Below, in pieces: positions 1-7,830 of a stretch of DNA of 64,000 nt. Under the pieces are notes generated by a model. That model saw only the letters and a list, made by a program, of their open reading frames with translations, searched no databases and had not been told where the DNA came from. Each line of letters opens with the position of its first letter. Within the stretch, counting starts at the first letter, position 1. A program made the translations under genes and the position numbers. The DNA comes from Parerythrobacter_A sp963761775 (GTDB lineage: Bacteria; Pseudomonadota; Alphaproteobacteria; Sphingomonadales; Sphingomonadaceae): assembly GCA_963761775.1 (NCBI GenBank), contig CAVXIF010000005.1, positions 1 through 64,000 on the forward strand. The letters run 5' to 3'.

Positions 1-149
1 AGTGTGTGGCGACGGGCACGCCCATCGGCATTGTCTTCAACGAGCAATTCGACGAGCTGGGCGGTGCACTCTTCTTCGTCGATGGGAGCGCGGGCAATGA
101 TCCAGCCTTGCTTCAGCAGGGCAGATTTAATCCATGAGCGGGTGGACAT
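1..149 (-). CDS. Hypothetical protein, N-terminal part only (runs off the window edge)
   Basis: Reading leftwards from an ATG at 149, a frame of 49 codons stays open to the window edge (begins MSTRSWIKSALLKQGW). It has an acidic patch (IDEEEC) and no motif I recognise. It lies 40 bp downstream of the alpA-like gene on the same strand, so the two are probably co-transcribed and part of the same island. Function unknown. Confidence 0.45.
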   Translation of the reverse strand, partial: MSTRSWIKSALLKQGWIIARAPIDEEECTAQLVELLVEDNADGRARRHT

Positions 150-189
150 GCGGTAATCTTTCTGCGGGCCATTGCCCGCCTTGGCGGGG

Positions 190-381
190 TCAATAGCGGC
201 GCAGAGGGAGGGCCTCGATCCAGTCATCGATATCCGTAGACCGCCAGCGGATACGTCCGCCACCAATGTCTATCGGGTGAGGAAAGGCACCACGACGGAT
301 GCGTCGCCAGATCGTGGTTCGGCTGCGAATGCCGGTGAGGCGCATGACCTCATGGCAGGTAAGTAGTTCGATATTCGACAT
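190..381 (-). CDS. AlpA-family phage/island transcriptional regulator
   Basis: A 63-residue MerR-like winged helix-turn-helix protein. The segment TGIRSRTTIWRRIRRGAFPH is the recognition-helix region, followed by the wing (GGGRIRWRSTDIDDW) typical of AlpA (CP4-57 prophage regulator). Family members are DNA-binding activators that switch on integrase or excision genes of prophages and integrative elements. AAGGA lies 8 bp before the ATG. The partial gene at 1-149 follows 40 bp downstream. Its presence a few kilobases from a tRNA-Arg gene suggests the left part of the window is an integrated element. The target gene is not visible here. Confidence 0.85.
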   Translation of the reverse strand: MSNIELLTCHEVMRLTGIRSRTTIWRRIRRGAFPHPIDIGGGRIRWRSTDIDDWIEALPLRRY

Positions 382-821
382 GACAGAGTCCTTCGTTTCA
401 AGGGTCTGTCACCGTTGCCGCACTCCCCTGCGACGTTGGGTTGGTTCTCAAATTGCCGTTGCGGACCGTGCGATCAGATATTCAACTCAGCGCCACCGTA
501 GGCTTGGGTGACGCGAGCAAGGCTATGCGAATTGCAAGGGTGTAGGAAAGAACAAAAAGAGATCAAACGCCGTTGCATGCGAGCGGTGGACGATTGTGGA
601 TCGCAATGGACGGTTTGGGACCAAGAGAATTTTTCTCTCCTGCCCGCACTCCGGGGCAATGCAGTCCCAAAGAGCTGGCTCTGGTGCACTGGGAGACCTG
701 CTTTGGAGAGTTTCGCAGACTGGACCAATGCGACAAGCAAACCTGGCTTCGCTTTACACGTTGATGCAGAAATACAAAGAAAGTGGAAAAATCTTTACAC
801 GTTTGGTAATCGTGATAAGCC
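382..821. other. Intergenic region between divergent alpA and fic, lower G+C
   Basis: This 440-bp gap separates the leftward alpA gene from the rightward fic gene. Open frames in it overlap each other and show no recognisable protein, so I see no gene. It should hold both divergent promoters. The only structure I can point to is the direct repeat CTTTACACGTT just before fic, listed separately. Confidence 0.5.
752..803 (+). promoter_or_regulatory. Direct repeat CTTTACACGTT x2 upstream of fic (candidate operator or promoter)
   Basis: The 11-mer CTTTACACGTT occurs at 752-762 and again at 793-803, a spacing of 41 bp (about four helical turns), ending 18 bp before the fic start. Each copy also contains TTTACA, a fair -35 hexamer. 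Fic proteins with a C-terminal winged helix, like the one here, are plausible autoregulators, so the pair could be an operator. That role is inference; the repeat itself is seen. Confidence 0.4.
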
Positions 822-1955
822 ATGCCGCATATTCTTTGCATGGGAAGATCCGTGGCCCTCAAACCGACCTACGCCATTCCAGACCTGCCGCCCCCCGGCC
901 TCACTGAAACGCCTAGCGTGCTGAAGGCACTTGCGCGCGCCCATCGCTTCCTTGCTGAGCTCAAAGGTCGCGCTGCAACCATTCCCAATCAGGGCATTCT
1001 GATCGACACGCTGTCGCTCCAGGAAGCGAAGGCGAGTTCCGAAATTGAGAACATCGTCACGACGCAAGATGAGCTCTTCCAGCTTAATGCATTCCCCGAA
1101 AGTGCGGGTTCACCTGCGGCGAAGGAAGTGGCCCGATATCGGGACGCGCTGCGGTATGGATATGACGAGCAACGGCGTCTCGACGGATTGCTTACAAACA
1201 ACATGCTCATCGCCATGTTCCGCATTCTCAAGAAGACCGACGGAACCTTCCGCGAAACACCGGGCACCGCACTCAAGAACGAGGGAACGGGCGCGCTTGT
1301 CTACATACCGCCTCAGGATGCGAAAGAAGTTCGCAATGAAATGGGGGCGCTGGAAAAGTTCATCAACGAAGATAGTGATGGGGTCGATCTCGACCCTTTG
1401 ACCCGGATGGCGATCATCCATCACCAGTTCGAAAGCATCCACCCTTTCCCGGACGGAAACGGGCGCATCGGGCGCATCATCAACGTGCTCTATCTCACAC
1501 GTTGCGGGTTGCTCGATATCCCAATCCTCTACCTCAGCCGGTACATCACCCAGAACAAGGGAGAGTACTATCGTCTGCTTCAGGGCGTGCGCGAAACTGG
1601 CGAATGGGAAGAGTGGCTTCTCTACATGCTCAGGGGCGTGGAGGAGACTGCCATCGAGACCTTACGGCTGGTCGAAGCGATCCGTGGTCTGATGGCCGAG
1701 ACGAAGCAACGGATGCGGACCGAGCACCCGAAAATCTACTCGCAAGACCTGCTCAACAATCTCTTCCGACACCCGTACACGCGCATCGAATTTGTGCAGG
1801 AGGAGATCGGGGTCTCTCGTCCTACAGCGACCAAATATCTCGATGAACTCGCCGAGAATGGAATGCTGTTCAAGCACCGCGAAGGCCGCAACAACTACTA
1901 CATCAATCAGCCGCTGGTTGCCCTGTTCGTGGATCGTGAACCGGAGGCAGGGTAA
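822..1955 (+). CDS. fic: Fic family protein (AMPylase, class II) with C-terminal winged helix
   Basis: A 377-residue Fic protein. The active-site motif HPFPDGNGRIGR (about 207-218) carries the catalytic His and the phosphate-binding loop that transfers AMP from ATP to a target hydroxyl. The upstream SSEIEN (about 72-77) fits the [S/T]xxxE[G/N] inhibitory helix, which places it in the class II, self-inhibited group with an N-terminal Fic_N domain. Residues about 315-362 form a winged helix that could bind DNA. It is a single gene with no separate antitoxin. The start is uncertain: ATG 822 is used here and ATG 840 is in frame. The target protein cannot be read from sequence. It lies in the lower-G+C island. 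Confidence 0.9.
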   Translation: MPHILCMGRSVALKPTYAIPDLPPPGLTETPSVLKALARAHRFLAELKGRAATIPNQGILIDTLSLQEAKASSEIENIVTTQDELFQLNAFPESAGSPAAKEVARYRDALRYGYDEQRRLDGLLTNNMLIAMFRILKKTDGTFRETPGTALKNEGTGALVYIPPQDAKEVRNEMGALEKFINEDSDGVDLDPLTRMAIIHHQFESIHPFPDGNGRIGRIINVLYLTRCGLLDIPILYLSRYITQNKGEYYRLLQGVRETGEWEEWLLYMLRGVEETAIETLRLVEAIRGLMAETKQRMRTEHPKIYSQDLLNNLFRHPYTRIEFVQEEIGVSRPTATKYLDELAENGMLFKHREGRNNYYINQPLVALFVDREPEAG

Positions 1956-1974
1956 ACAAATTGAAGATTATGGT

Positions 1975-2015
1975 TTTATCCCGCAATTTCGCGAATTCGG
2001 GAATTGCGGGATAAA
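1975..2015. repeat. Perfect 14-bp inverted repeat after fic (terminator or operator)
   Basis: TTTATCCCGCAATT (1975-1988) is repeated in perfect inverse orientation as AATTGCGGGATAAA (2002-2015) around a 13-nt centre. It begins 20 bp after the fic stop. It would make a strong RNA hairpin but lacks a clear T run, so it could be a terminator without a U tract or a protein-binding palindrome. Confidence 0.55.
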
Positions 2016-2241
2016 GCGCTGCAATGCGTATCCCGCGAGGAGGCAAGCAAATGCCAATCCTCCCCCTGATTGCGGCGAGCACCTTTGTAGCAAAGTTGTC
2101 TACTGCTTCACCTCGGCCGCGTGGACAAATTCACACCTGTGTTAGTGTTCGCTATCGGCAAGAAACCAGAATAGCCGGAATGTCCGATATTGGGAGTGGG
2201 AACGCGAATGTCGGCTTTGGCCAGCTCATCGATCTATTTCG

Positions 2242-2273
2242 TTGGCAATCGTCAGCGCATTGCCAATGCGCTG
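2242..2273 (+). promoter_or_regulatory. Overlapping palindromes in the aph leader (possible attenuator or operator)
   Basis: CAGCGCATTG (2253-2262) and CAATGCGCTG (2264-2273) form a perfect 10-bp-arm palindrome around a single C, 21 bp before the aph start. TTGGCAAT (2242-2249) can alternatively pair with ATTGCCAA (2259-2266), and the two pairings are mutually exclusive. This could be an operator or an RNA switch controlling the resistance-type gene. Both readings are inference. Confidence 0.4.
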
Positions 2274-2294
2274 TGCCTCTTAAACCCCCGTTGA

Positions 2295-3080
2295 ATGATC
2301 GCCGACAGTTCCGGAGTATTCGAACAGCTTATCGGGTCTTGGATCGCCACTCCCTCGCCGGTGGGAGAATCCGGCTGCGAGGTGCTGCGTCTAGATGATC
2401 GCGAGAGACAAACGGTTGCCTACCTGAAACATGGCAAGGGCGCGCTTGCCGACGCGGTGGCAGACGAGATGACCCGGCTCCGATGGCTACAGTCCCGCCT
2501 GCCGGTTCCCGAGATTATCAGGTTCGTTGCCACGCAAGACGAGTGTTGGCTGATGACGCAGGCGCTGTCAGGCAAGAGCGCACGGGCCTTGCTTGACGAA
2601 ATGCCTGATGATCGTGACCTTCTTATCGATGCGCTCGCTGATTTACTCCGTCTGGTTCATGAGGTGCCAGTCGTTGAATGTCCCTTCGATGCGCACCTAG
2701 AACGCAGGCTCGTTGAAGGGCGTGCACGGATTGATGCTGGACTGGTGAATGAAGCGGATTTTGACCGGGAGCAGCTGGGATGGTCTGCTGAAGATGTGTG
2801 GAAGGCCATTCAGACCCAGCTGCCTCTAGAGCCTGACCTTGTCGTAACCCACGGTGATTTCTCGCTAGATAACGTCCTGCTCGAAGATGGAGGGGTCACG
2901 GGATGCATTGATGTCGGTAGCGCAGGGCTGGCTGATCGCTACCACGACCTCGCAATTTGCTGGAGCGATCTGGCCGAATATGGAGCGCACGCCCAAGAGC
3001 GATTTCTCGTGCGCTACGGCGTCGGCGAAGGCGATCGGCGCAAGCTTATAACGTATCAGCTTTTGAATGAGTTATTCTGA
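2295..3080 (+). CDS. APH(3')-type aminoglycoside O-phosphotransferase family protein
   Basis: A 261-residue protein of the APH kinase fold, about the usual length for APH(3') enzymes, which use ATP to phosphorylate the 3'-hydroxyl of kanamycin-type aminoglycosides. Seen: the Brenner-type catalytic motif THGDFSLDN (about 186-194) with catalytic Asp and metal-binding Asn, then CIDVGSAGLADRYHDLAI (about 204-221) with the Mg-binding Asp, and a C-terminal LLNELF like that of known APH(3') proteins. The gene sits in the low-G+C island between fic and tRNA-Arg. No strong ribosome site precedes ATG 2295, but overlapping palindromes do. Substrate range is unproven. Confidence 0.8.
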   Translation: MIADSSGVFEQLIGSWIATPSPVGESGCEVLRLDDRERQTVAYLKHGKGALADAVADEMTRLRWLQSRLPVPEIIRFVATQDECWLMTQALSGKSARALLDEMPDDRDLLIDALADLLRLVHEVPVVECPFDAHLERRLVEGRARIDAGLVNEADFDREQLGWSAEDVWKAIQTQLPLEPDLVVTHGDFSLDNVLLEDGGVTGCIDVGSAGLADRYHDLAICWSDLAEYGAHAQERFLVRYGVGEGDRRKLITYQLLNELF

Positions 3081-3098
3081 GTGTATGAGGGAAAATTC

Positions 3099-3120
3099 AA
3101 CGACCGCTTCGGGGTCGTTT
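3099..3120 (+). terminator. Probable intrinsic terminator after aph
   Basis: AACGACC (3099-3105) pairs with GGTCGTT (3113-3119) around a GCTTCGG loop and ends in TTT. It lies 18 bp after the aph stop codon. Confidence 0.55.
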
Positions 3121-3349
3121 CCCGAATGTCTGCTTCAGTTCGCAATCTCGGCAAAGCCGACACGTCTGCGAGTTATCACACCGCCTAATGAAAAGCCGAT
3201 TCGGACAAATCTGGGTAATTGTGAACTTGTATGGACGCTCAAGTGCGCAAAACCTGCTGATTTTCTAAGGAAAAATCACGCTTTGCACTTATATTTCACT
3301 TACGGGCTCTTCCGGCAAAATTGTGCAGTGCATCAAATGGCGGAAAAGC

Positions 3350-3426
<77 letters not shown>

Positions 3427-3580
3427 CGGCGCTGTGCCCGTGCGGGCAATCGGCATCCGGCGCGGTAGCAACTGTGTCGGCGCTGCGCCAGCCGCTTTAT
3501 CGTATGGTTGTCGTGTGGTTGTCCTGGGCGCGCCATCGGACTTAGCGATTTGGCAAGCGGTGCCGCGCTAAAGGACCGGC

Positions 3581-3997
3581 ATGAGCGAAACCGCTACCCC
3601 TCCCGTGCCGCACACCCGGCCCCAGGAAAACGCGAACGGTGCCGCGCGGACAGCGCATTCGACGCTCGCGCTCAGGCTGGCCGCGATCGAGGATGCGGCA
3701 GCGGCGGTGGCAGTCATGGCCGGGCTGGGCGCGGAAAAACCTTCGGCACAATTGCGCGGTTTCGTCGCGCGTATCCAGTCGCACGGTGCGTCGCGAAAGG
3801 CATTGGCCGAAGAATGCGTGGCCGATATGTCGGCGATGATGCAGCCGGGGCTCGCCGCCCTGCTCGCGGTGTCGGCACGGGGTCACGATGCAACCGCACC
3901 TGCCCTGACCCTATGGCGCGAATATCATGCCGCACGTTCCGCCATGCTGGCGCTGGTGCCCGACGAAGGCACGCTCGGCCCGCGCCGCTGCGCCTGA
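3581..3997 (+). CDS. Hypothetical protein, helical, Ala-rich
   Basis: A 138-residue protein with a Pro-rich start (PPVPHTRPQ) and then a mostly alpha-helical, alanine-rich body. It has no signal peptide, membrane segment or catalytic motif that I recognise. AAGGA sits about 7 bp before ATG 3581. It stands alone between tRNA-Arg and mmcB and has the G+C of the core chromosome. Function unknown. Confidence 0.6.
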   Translation: MSETATPPVPHTRPQENANGAARTAHSTLALRLAAIEDAAAAVAVMAGLGAEKPSAQLRGFVARIQSHGASRKALAEECVADMSAMMQPGLAALLAVSARGHDATAPALTLWREYHAARSAMLALVPDEGTLGPRRCA

Positions 3998-4048
3998 AAT
4001 CAGTACTGATGCTTGACCGTGTTCGCCTAATGTTCCAGATATCGCGGT

Positions 4049-4600
4049 ATGGAATCAACGCTTATCGCCACGCCGCCAATCGAGAGTTCATCGACGAACG
4101 GGCCCGAACCGCATGTGACATCGGGCGGACCGGATATCGCCTCGCCTTCCGGTACGGTGGTGCGCGGCATCACGCGCCTGTTCGCGCGCAACGGAATCTG
4201 GGTCTTGCCGGAAATGCCCTTGCGCGGCGGACGCCGGGCCGACCTGATGGGCATCGATGCCAAGGGGCGGGTCGTCATTGTAGAGATCAAGGTCAGCCGC
4301 GCCGATCTGCTCGGCGACGGGAAGTGGACCGACTATCTGGACCATTGCGACAGGTTCTACTGGGGCCTGCCTGTTACGCTGGATCGGGCGGTGCTGGACG
4401 GTGCGGACTTCCTGCCGGAAACCTGCGGCGTGATCGTAGCCGACGGTTACGATGCGGAAATTGTGCGTCCTGCGCCCAGTCACCCGTTGCCCGCCGCGCG
4501 CCGCAAGGTGGAAGTGGAAGCGCTGGCCCGTGCCGCGCTGCGCAGGCTGGCGGTATCGGCGCATCCGGAATGCGCGCCGTGGAATGGCGAGGCCGGCTGA
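4049..4600 (+). CDS. mmcB: MmcB family DNA repair protein
   Basis: A 183-residue protein of the MmcB (DUF1052) family. The Caulobacter member is an SOS-induced protein linked to mitomycin C damage repair. Seen: the nuclease-like core RRADLMGIDAKGRVVIVEIK (about 68-87), with the D...E-x-K pattern of PD-(D/E)XK enzymes, then SRADLLGDGKWTDYLDHCDRF and a C-terminal basic helix. A separate, shorter N-terminal part precedes the conserved core. No LexA box was confirmed upstream. The family call is firm; the nuclease reading is inference from the motif. Confidence 0.85.
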   Translation: MESTLIATPPIESSSTNGPEPHVTSGGPDIASPSGTVVRGITRLFARNGIWVLPEMPLRGGRRADLMGIDAKGRVVIVEIKVSRADLLGDGKWTDYLDHCDRFYWGLPVTLDRAVLDGADFLPETCGVIVADGYDAEIVRPAPSHPLPAARRKVEVEALARAALRRLAVSAHPECAPWNGEAG

Positions 4601-4659
4601 CCGGCGGCTTCCCGCATGGCGCTGGTGTTGCGCGTGCGGCACCGGCATAGGATACGCAG

Positions 4660-5385
4660 ATGTTTCTTGCGATCCTAGCTTCCGCCGTCGCCATGACCGG
4701 CATCGTGGCCATCCGCTATCTGGCGGTGAGCGGCATGTTCGCCGCCGTTACGGCAAAGGTACGTCCCGGGTTCCAGTCCGCCCTGGCTCCGCAAATCCGT
4801 CGGGAAATCGGCTGGTCGATGCTGTCGGCGCTGATCTTCGGCATACCCGCCGGCATCGTTGCGTGGGGCTGGCAAAACCTTGGCTGGACCATGCTCTATT
4901 CCGGCTGGTCGAACGCGGACCTGTGGTATGCGCCGCTGTCGGTCGTGCTTTATCTGTTTGCGCACGACACATGGTTCTACTGGACGCATCGCCTGATGCA
5001 CCGACCCGCCATTTTCCGCCGCGCGCACGCTGTCCATCACGCCAGCCGCCCGCCGACCGCGTGGGCGGCCATGAGTTTCCATCCGATCGAGGCGTTAACC
5101 GGGGCGGTCATAATCCCGTTCCTGGTGTTCGTGATCCCGATCCACGTCGCCATGCTTGCCGTGGTCCTGGCCATCATGACGCTGATGGGTGTGACCAATC
5201 ACATGGGATGGGAGATGTTTCCCCGGTGGTTCGTTCATTCCCGGTTGGGTAAGTGGTTCATAACCGCTAGCCATCACCAGCGTCATCATGAGAGCTATCG
5301 ATGCAATTACGGTCTGTATTTTCGGTTTTGGGATCGCGTGTGCGGGACCGATCGCGGGCTGTCGGACACATTTCCGGCGCACTAG
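4660..5385 (+). CDS. Sterol desaturase / fatty acid hydroxylase family membrane protein
   Basis: A 241-residue membrane-bound di-iron oxygenase. The histidine clusters that hold the two irons are visible: HDTWFYWTHRLMH (about 102-114), HAVHH (about 123-127), H181, and HHQRHH (about 205-210). Four or so hydrophobic segments lie at about 1-30, 52-72, 90-105 and 148-178. Family members hydroxylate or desaturate sterols, carotenoids or fatty acids at the inner membrane. Which substrate this one uses cannot be told. The following DUF2141 gene overlaps its 3' end, so the two are likely co-expressed. Confidence 0.85.
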   Translation: MFLAILASAVAMTGIVAIRYLAVSGMFAAVTAKVRPGFQSALAPQIRREIGWSMLSALIFGIPAGIVAWGWQNLGWTMLYSGWSNADLWYAPLSVVLYLFAHDTWFYWTHRLMHRPAIFRRAHAVHHASRPPTAWAAMSFHPIEALTGAVIIPFLVFVIPIHVAMLAVVLAIMTLMGVTNHMGWEMFPRWFVHSRLGKWFITASHHQRHHESYRCNYGLYFRFWDRVCGTDRGLSDTFPAH

Positions 5386-5828
5386 CGCTGGCGACGCTTG
5401 CCGCCCTGCCCGCACCCGCCGCACCCGAAACGGTGCGCAAGGGTTCCGCTATCGACGTGACAGTGACGGACCTGCGCAGTTCGCGCGGGGTGGTTCGCGC
5501 CTGCCTGACACCCAACCCGCGCGATTTTCCGTCCTGCCGCGAGGCCGATACCGCCCTGCGCGTGATCGTGCCGGCGGGGGAGACAGTCAGGCTCAGTTTT
5601 GCCGGAGTGAAGCCCGGGCGCTATGCCATCGCGCTGCTGCATGACGAGAACAACAACAACAAGGCGGATACCGCCATACTGATGATGCCGACCGAAGGCT
5701 ACGGCTTTTCCCGCGATGCCCGCGTCCGGCTCGGCCCGCCCAAATTCGACGCCGCTGCGTTCGAGATCGGCGCGGACGCACCGCAACGCACGGTCCATCA
5801 GAAGATCCGTATGCGCTACATGCTGTAA
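5301..5828 (+). CDS. DUF2141 domain-containing exported protein
   Basis: A 175-residue secreted protein. A hydrophobic signal (ALALATLAALPAPA) is followed by the DUF2141 domain with its hallmark HDENNNNKAD loop (about 113-122) and the GYGFSRDAR...GPPKFDAAAF motif. The start is uncertain: ATG 5301, preceded by GAGAG, gives a long n-region and overlaps the desaturase gene by 85 bp; GTG 5340 gives a more ordinary signal peptide. Family members are small periplasmic or outer-surface proteins of unknown role, often near carotenoid or sterol genes. Confidence 0.8.
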   Translation: MQLRSVFSVLGSRVRDRSRAVGHISGALALATLAALPAPAAPETVRKGSAIDVTVTDLRSSRGVVRACLTPNPRDFPSCREADTALRVIVPAGETVRLSFAGVKPGRYAIALLHDENNNNKADTAILMMPTEGYGFSRDARVRLGPPKFDAAAFEIGADAPQRTVHQKIRMRYML

Positions 5829-5872
5829 ATTTGCCACCTGACACCGGCCCAGAGCTGGTTCGGCAGTTACGC

Positions 5873-5888
5873 TTAACGCAAAATTTAC
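5873..5888 (+). promoter_or_regulatory. CtrA-box-like motif before the PAS_5 gene
   Basis: TTAACGCAAAATTTAC lies 55 bp before ATG 5944. It resembles the TTAA-N7-TTAA site of the alphaproteobacterial cell-cycle regulator CtrA with one mismatch. A near-identical motif in reverse orientation is at 39505-39519. The role is inferred only. Confidence 0.3.
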
Positions 5889-5943
5889 TACACTGCGGCA
5901 GAACGCTTTCCTGAAACACCGATCAGGGGGGCTGACACAGCTC

Positions 5944-7776
5944 ATGGATACGTTGCGCGGAAACTTCGAAACCGGTTCACACGATAGTGTGGAGCCGTTC
6001 GAGCGCGATTGGGACGATAGCGATACGCTTGCCCTCGATCACGAGGACGAAACGGGCGGTGACGCGCCCCCGCCCGCCATTGGCACCGATGAACGGCGGA
6101 TGCAGGTGCGCGCCTACAACCATTGGGCGGGCCTGCTGGCCGACCGCCCCTTCCCGTCGATCGAGGATCTCGAGCCGGGCGATCTGCCGGACTTTGCGCC
6201 CAACAGCGTGCTGCTCGACTTCACTGCCGGTATCGAAGACCCTGCCGTGCAGTATCTCGGCAAGGAACTGGCCGCCGAATGCGGCACCAATGCCTCCATC
6301 GCGCAGCTTTCCGACATTCCCAGCCGGTCGCTGCTGAGCCGCATTACCGACCATTACATGCAGATCCTGGCCAACCAGGCGCCCATCGGTTTCGAAGCGG
6401 AATTCGTGAACCAGCGCGGGGCGACCATCCTGTATCGCGGCATCCTGCTACCCTATTCCAGCGACGGCGAGTCCATCGATTTCATCTATGGCGTCATCAA
6501 CTGGAAGGAGATGGCGGACCAGCTGACCGGCGACGAGCTGTTGCTCGAGATCGATCAGGCGCTCGAACAGAAAATCGGCAGCGATATCGACCGCGCCGCA
6601 CCCGAAGCGACCGCGCCGAATGTATCCGAAGAAGAGCCGGTCGCCGACTGGGCCGACGGACCCGGTGCGCCAATTGCCGATTTGCCTACGACACCGGCTG
6701 GTGCGGGCACTTCCGATGACGCGTTACCGCGACCCAGCTTCGGCCTCGACGCGCCGGTGATCGGCCAGGACCGTTACACCGATGGCAGCACCGACCCGAT
6801 GTTCGCCGTCGATTACGGCAACAGTCCCGAAGAAGACATCATCGACGAGGATGACGATAGCGACTGGGATGATGACGATGATGCCGAGGGTTCGGTCTCG
6901 CAGCTGTCTTCGCTGATCCAGCCGCAAGCTGCACGAAAGCAGCCGGTATTGGCGGAGCAGGACGACGAAGACGCCGACCGTGTCGCGCCGGACGCACGCT
7001 CGCCGCTCTTGATGAAAAAGGGCAATAGCGGAGCGCCCGTGACACCAGCGGTTCCTGAAGCCTACGAGCCGCCGGCGCCGAACGTTGCTGCGCAAGCCGT
7101 TCCGGCGCCTGCGATGGCCGATGTTACGCCATCGCCGGAAGAAACCGAAACACAGGTTGCGTCGTCCGGCGATCCGGAAGCCGGCCTGCACGATTGCCTC
7201 GCCGATGCTCGCGAACTGGCGCAGGCCGCGCAATCGAGCGAAGACCGCTCCCGTGCCGCACTGTATGCTGCTGTCGGGCGCGCCTACGATGTCTGCCTTG
7301 CCGCAGAGGAAGATCCCGCGGCCTTTGCCGACCTGGTCGCCGAAAACGACCTGACGGTTCAGCCCCGCGCGCCGATGACGCCGGTGGTGAAGCTGGTTTT
7401 CGGCAGCGGATACGACAAGACCCGCCTTACCGAATATGCCGCCGTGCTGTCCTATGCCCGGCGCGAGGATATCGGGCGCGGCGGGCTGGCAACTTTTCTA
7501 GGCGCAACCGATGGCGGCCTGAAAGGCGTTGTCGCTGCCGAGCGCGCTATCCGTCGCGGCAAGACCGGCGAAGCGTCCGATGACGCGTTAAATGCCGCAC
7601 TGGCAGGCAAACTCCGGCAGGTTGAATCCGTTGCGGTAGAAGATCTGGCACTGGAGGGACCGGAATTCGCGCTCGTCATGGTGCGCAGGACGCCGGGCGG
7701 CGACATCGAGTTGCTTGGCGAGGTGCCGCATAATCGCAAGCTGGTGGAAAAGGCCGGACGCGCGCTTTTGAAGTAG
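5944..7776 (+). CDS. PAS_5 domain-containing protein with long acidic linker
   Basis: A 610-residue soluble protein. Residues about 50-205 match the alphaproteobacterial PAS_5 fold (from VRAYNHWAGLLADRPFPS to IDFIYGVINWKEM), a sensory PAS variant. Then comes a long low-complexity Ala/Pro/Asp-rich linker with a very acidic run (DEDDDSDWDDDDDAEG, around residue 300), and a C-terminal helical region of about 190 residues (LHDCLADARELAQAA to the end) that I do not recognise. No kinase, cyclase or GGDEF motif is present. It is a single gene after a 115-bp gap with a CtrA-like motif. It may link a signal to growth or cell cycle; this is speculation. Confidence 0.7.
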   Translation: MDTLRGNFETGSHDSVEPFERDWDDSDTLALDHEDETGGDAPPPAIGTDERRMQVRAYNHWAGLLADRPFPSIEDLEPGDLPDFAPNSVLLDFTAGIEDPAVQYLGKELAAECGTNASIAQLSDIPSRSLLSRITDHYMQILANQAPIGFEAEFVNQRGATILYRGILLPYSSDGESIDFIYGVINWKEMADQLTGDELLLEIDQALEQKIGSDIDRAAPEATAPNVSEEEPVADWADGPGAPIADLPTTPAGAGTSDDALPRPSFGLDAPVIGQDRYTDGSTDPMFAVDYGNSPEEDIIDEDDDSDWDDDDDAEGSVSQLSSLIQPQAARKQPVLAEQDDEDADRVAPDARSPLLMKKGNSGAPVTPAVPEAYEPPAPNVAAQAVPAPAMADVTPSPEETETQVASSGDPEAGLHDCLADARELAQAAQSSEDRSRAALYAAVGRAYDVCLAAEEDPAAFADLVAENDLTVQPRAPMTPVVKLVFGSGYDKTRLTEYAAVLSYARREDIGRGGLATFLGATDGGLKGVVAAERAIRRGKTGEASDDALNAALAGKLRQVESVAVEDLALEGPEFALVMVRRTPGGDIELLGEVPHNRKLVEKAGRALLK

Positions 7777-7830
7777 CGGTTTTGCACCGGCCATTGGTGC
7801 GGCAGGCAGTTGGCGCTAGGGCTGCTGCCC

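Noticed and set aside
508..924. Plus-strand open frame of 138 codons before fic
   Set aside because: It overlaps the fic start, has no recognisable domain and lies in a promoter-like gap; the residue pattern is not protein-like.
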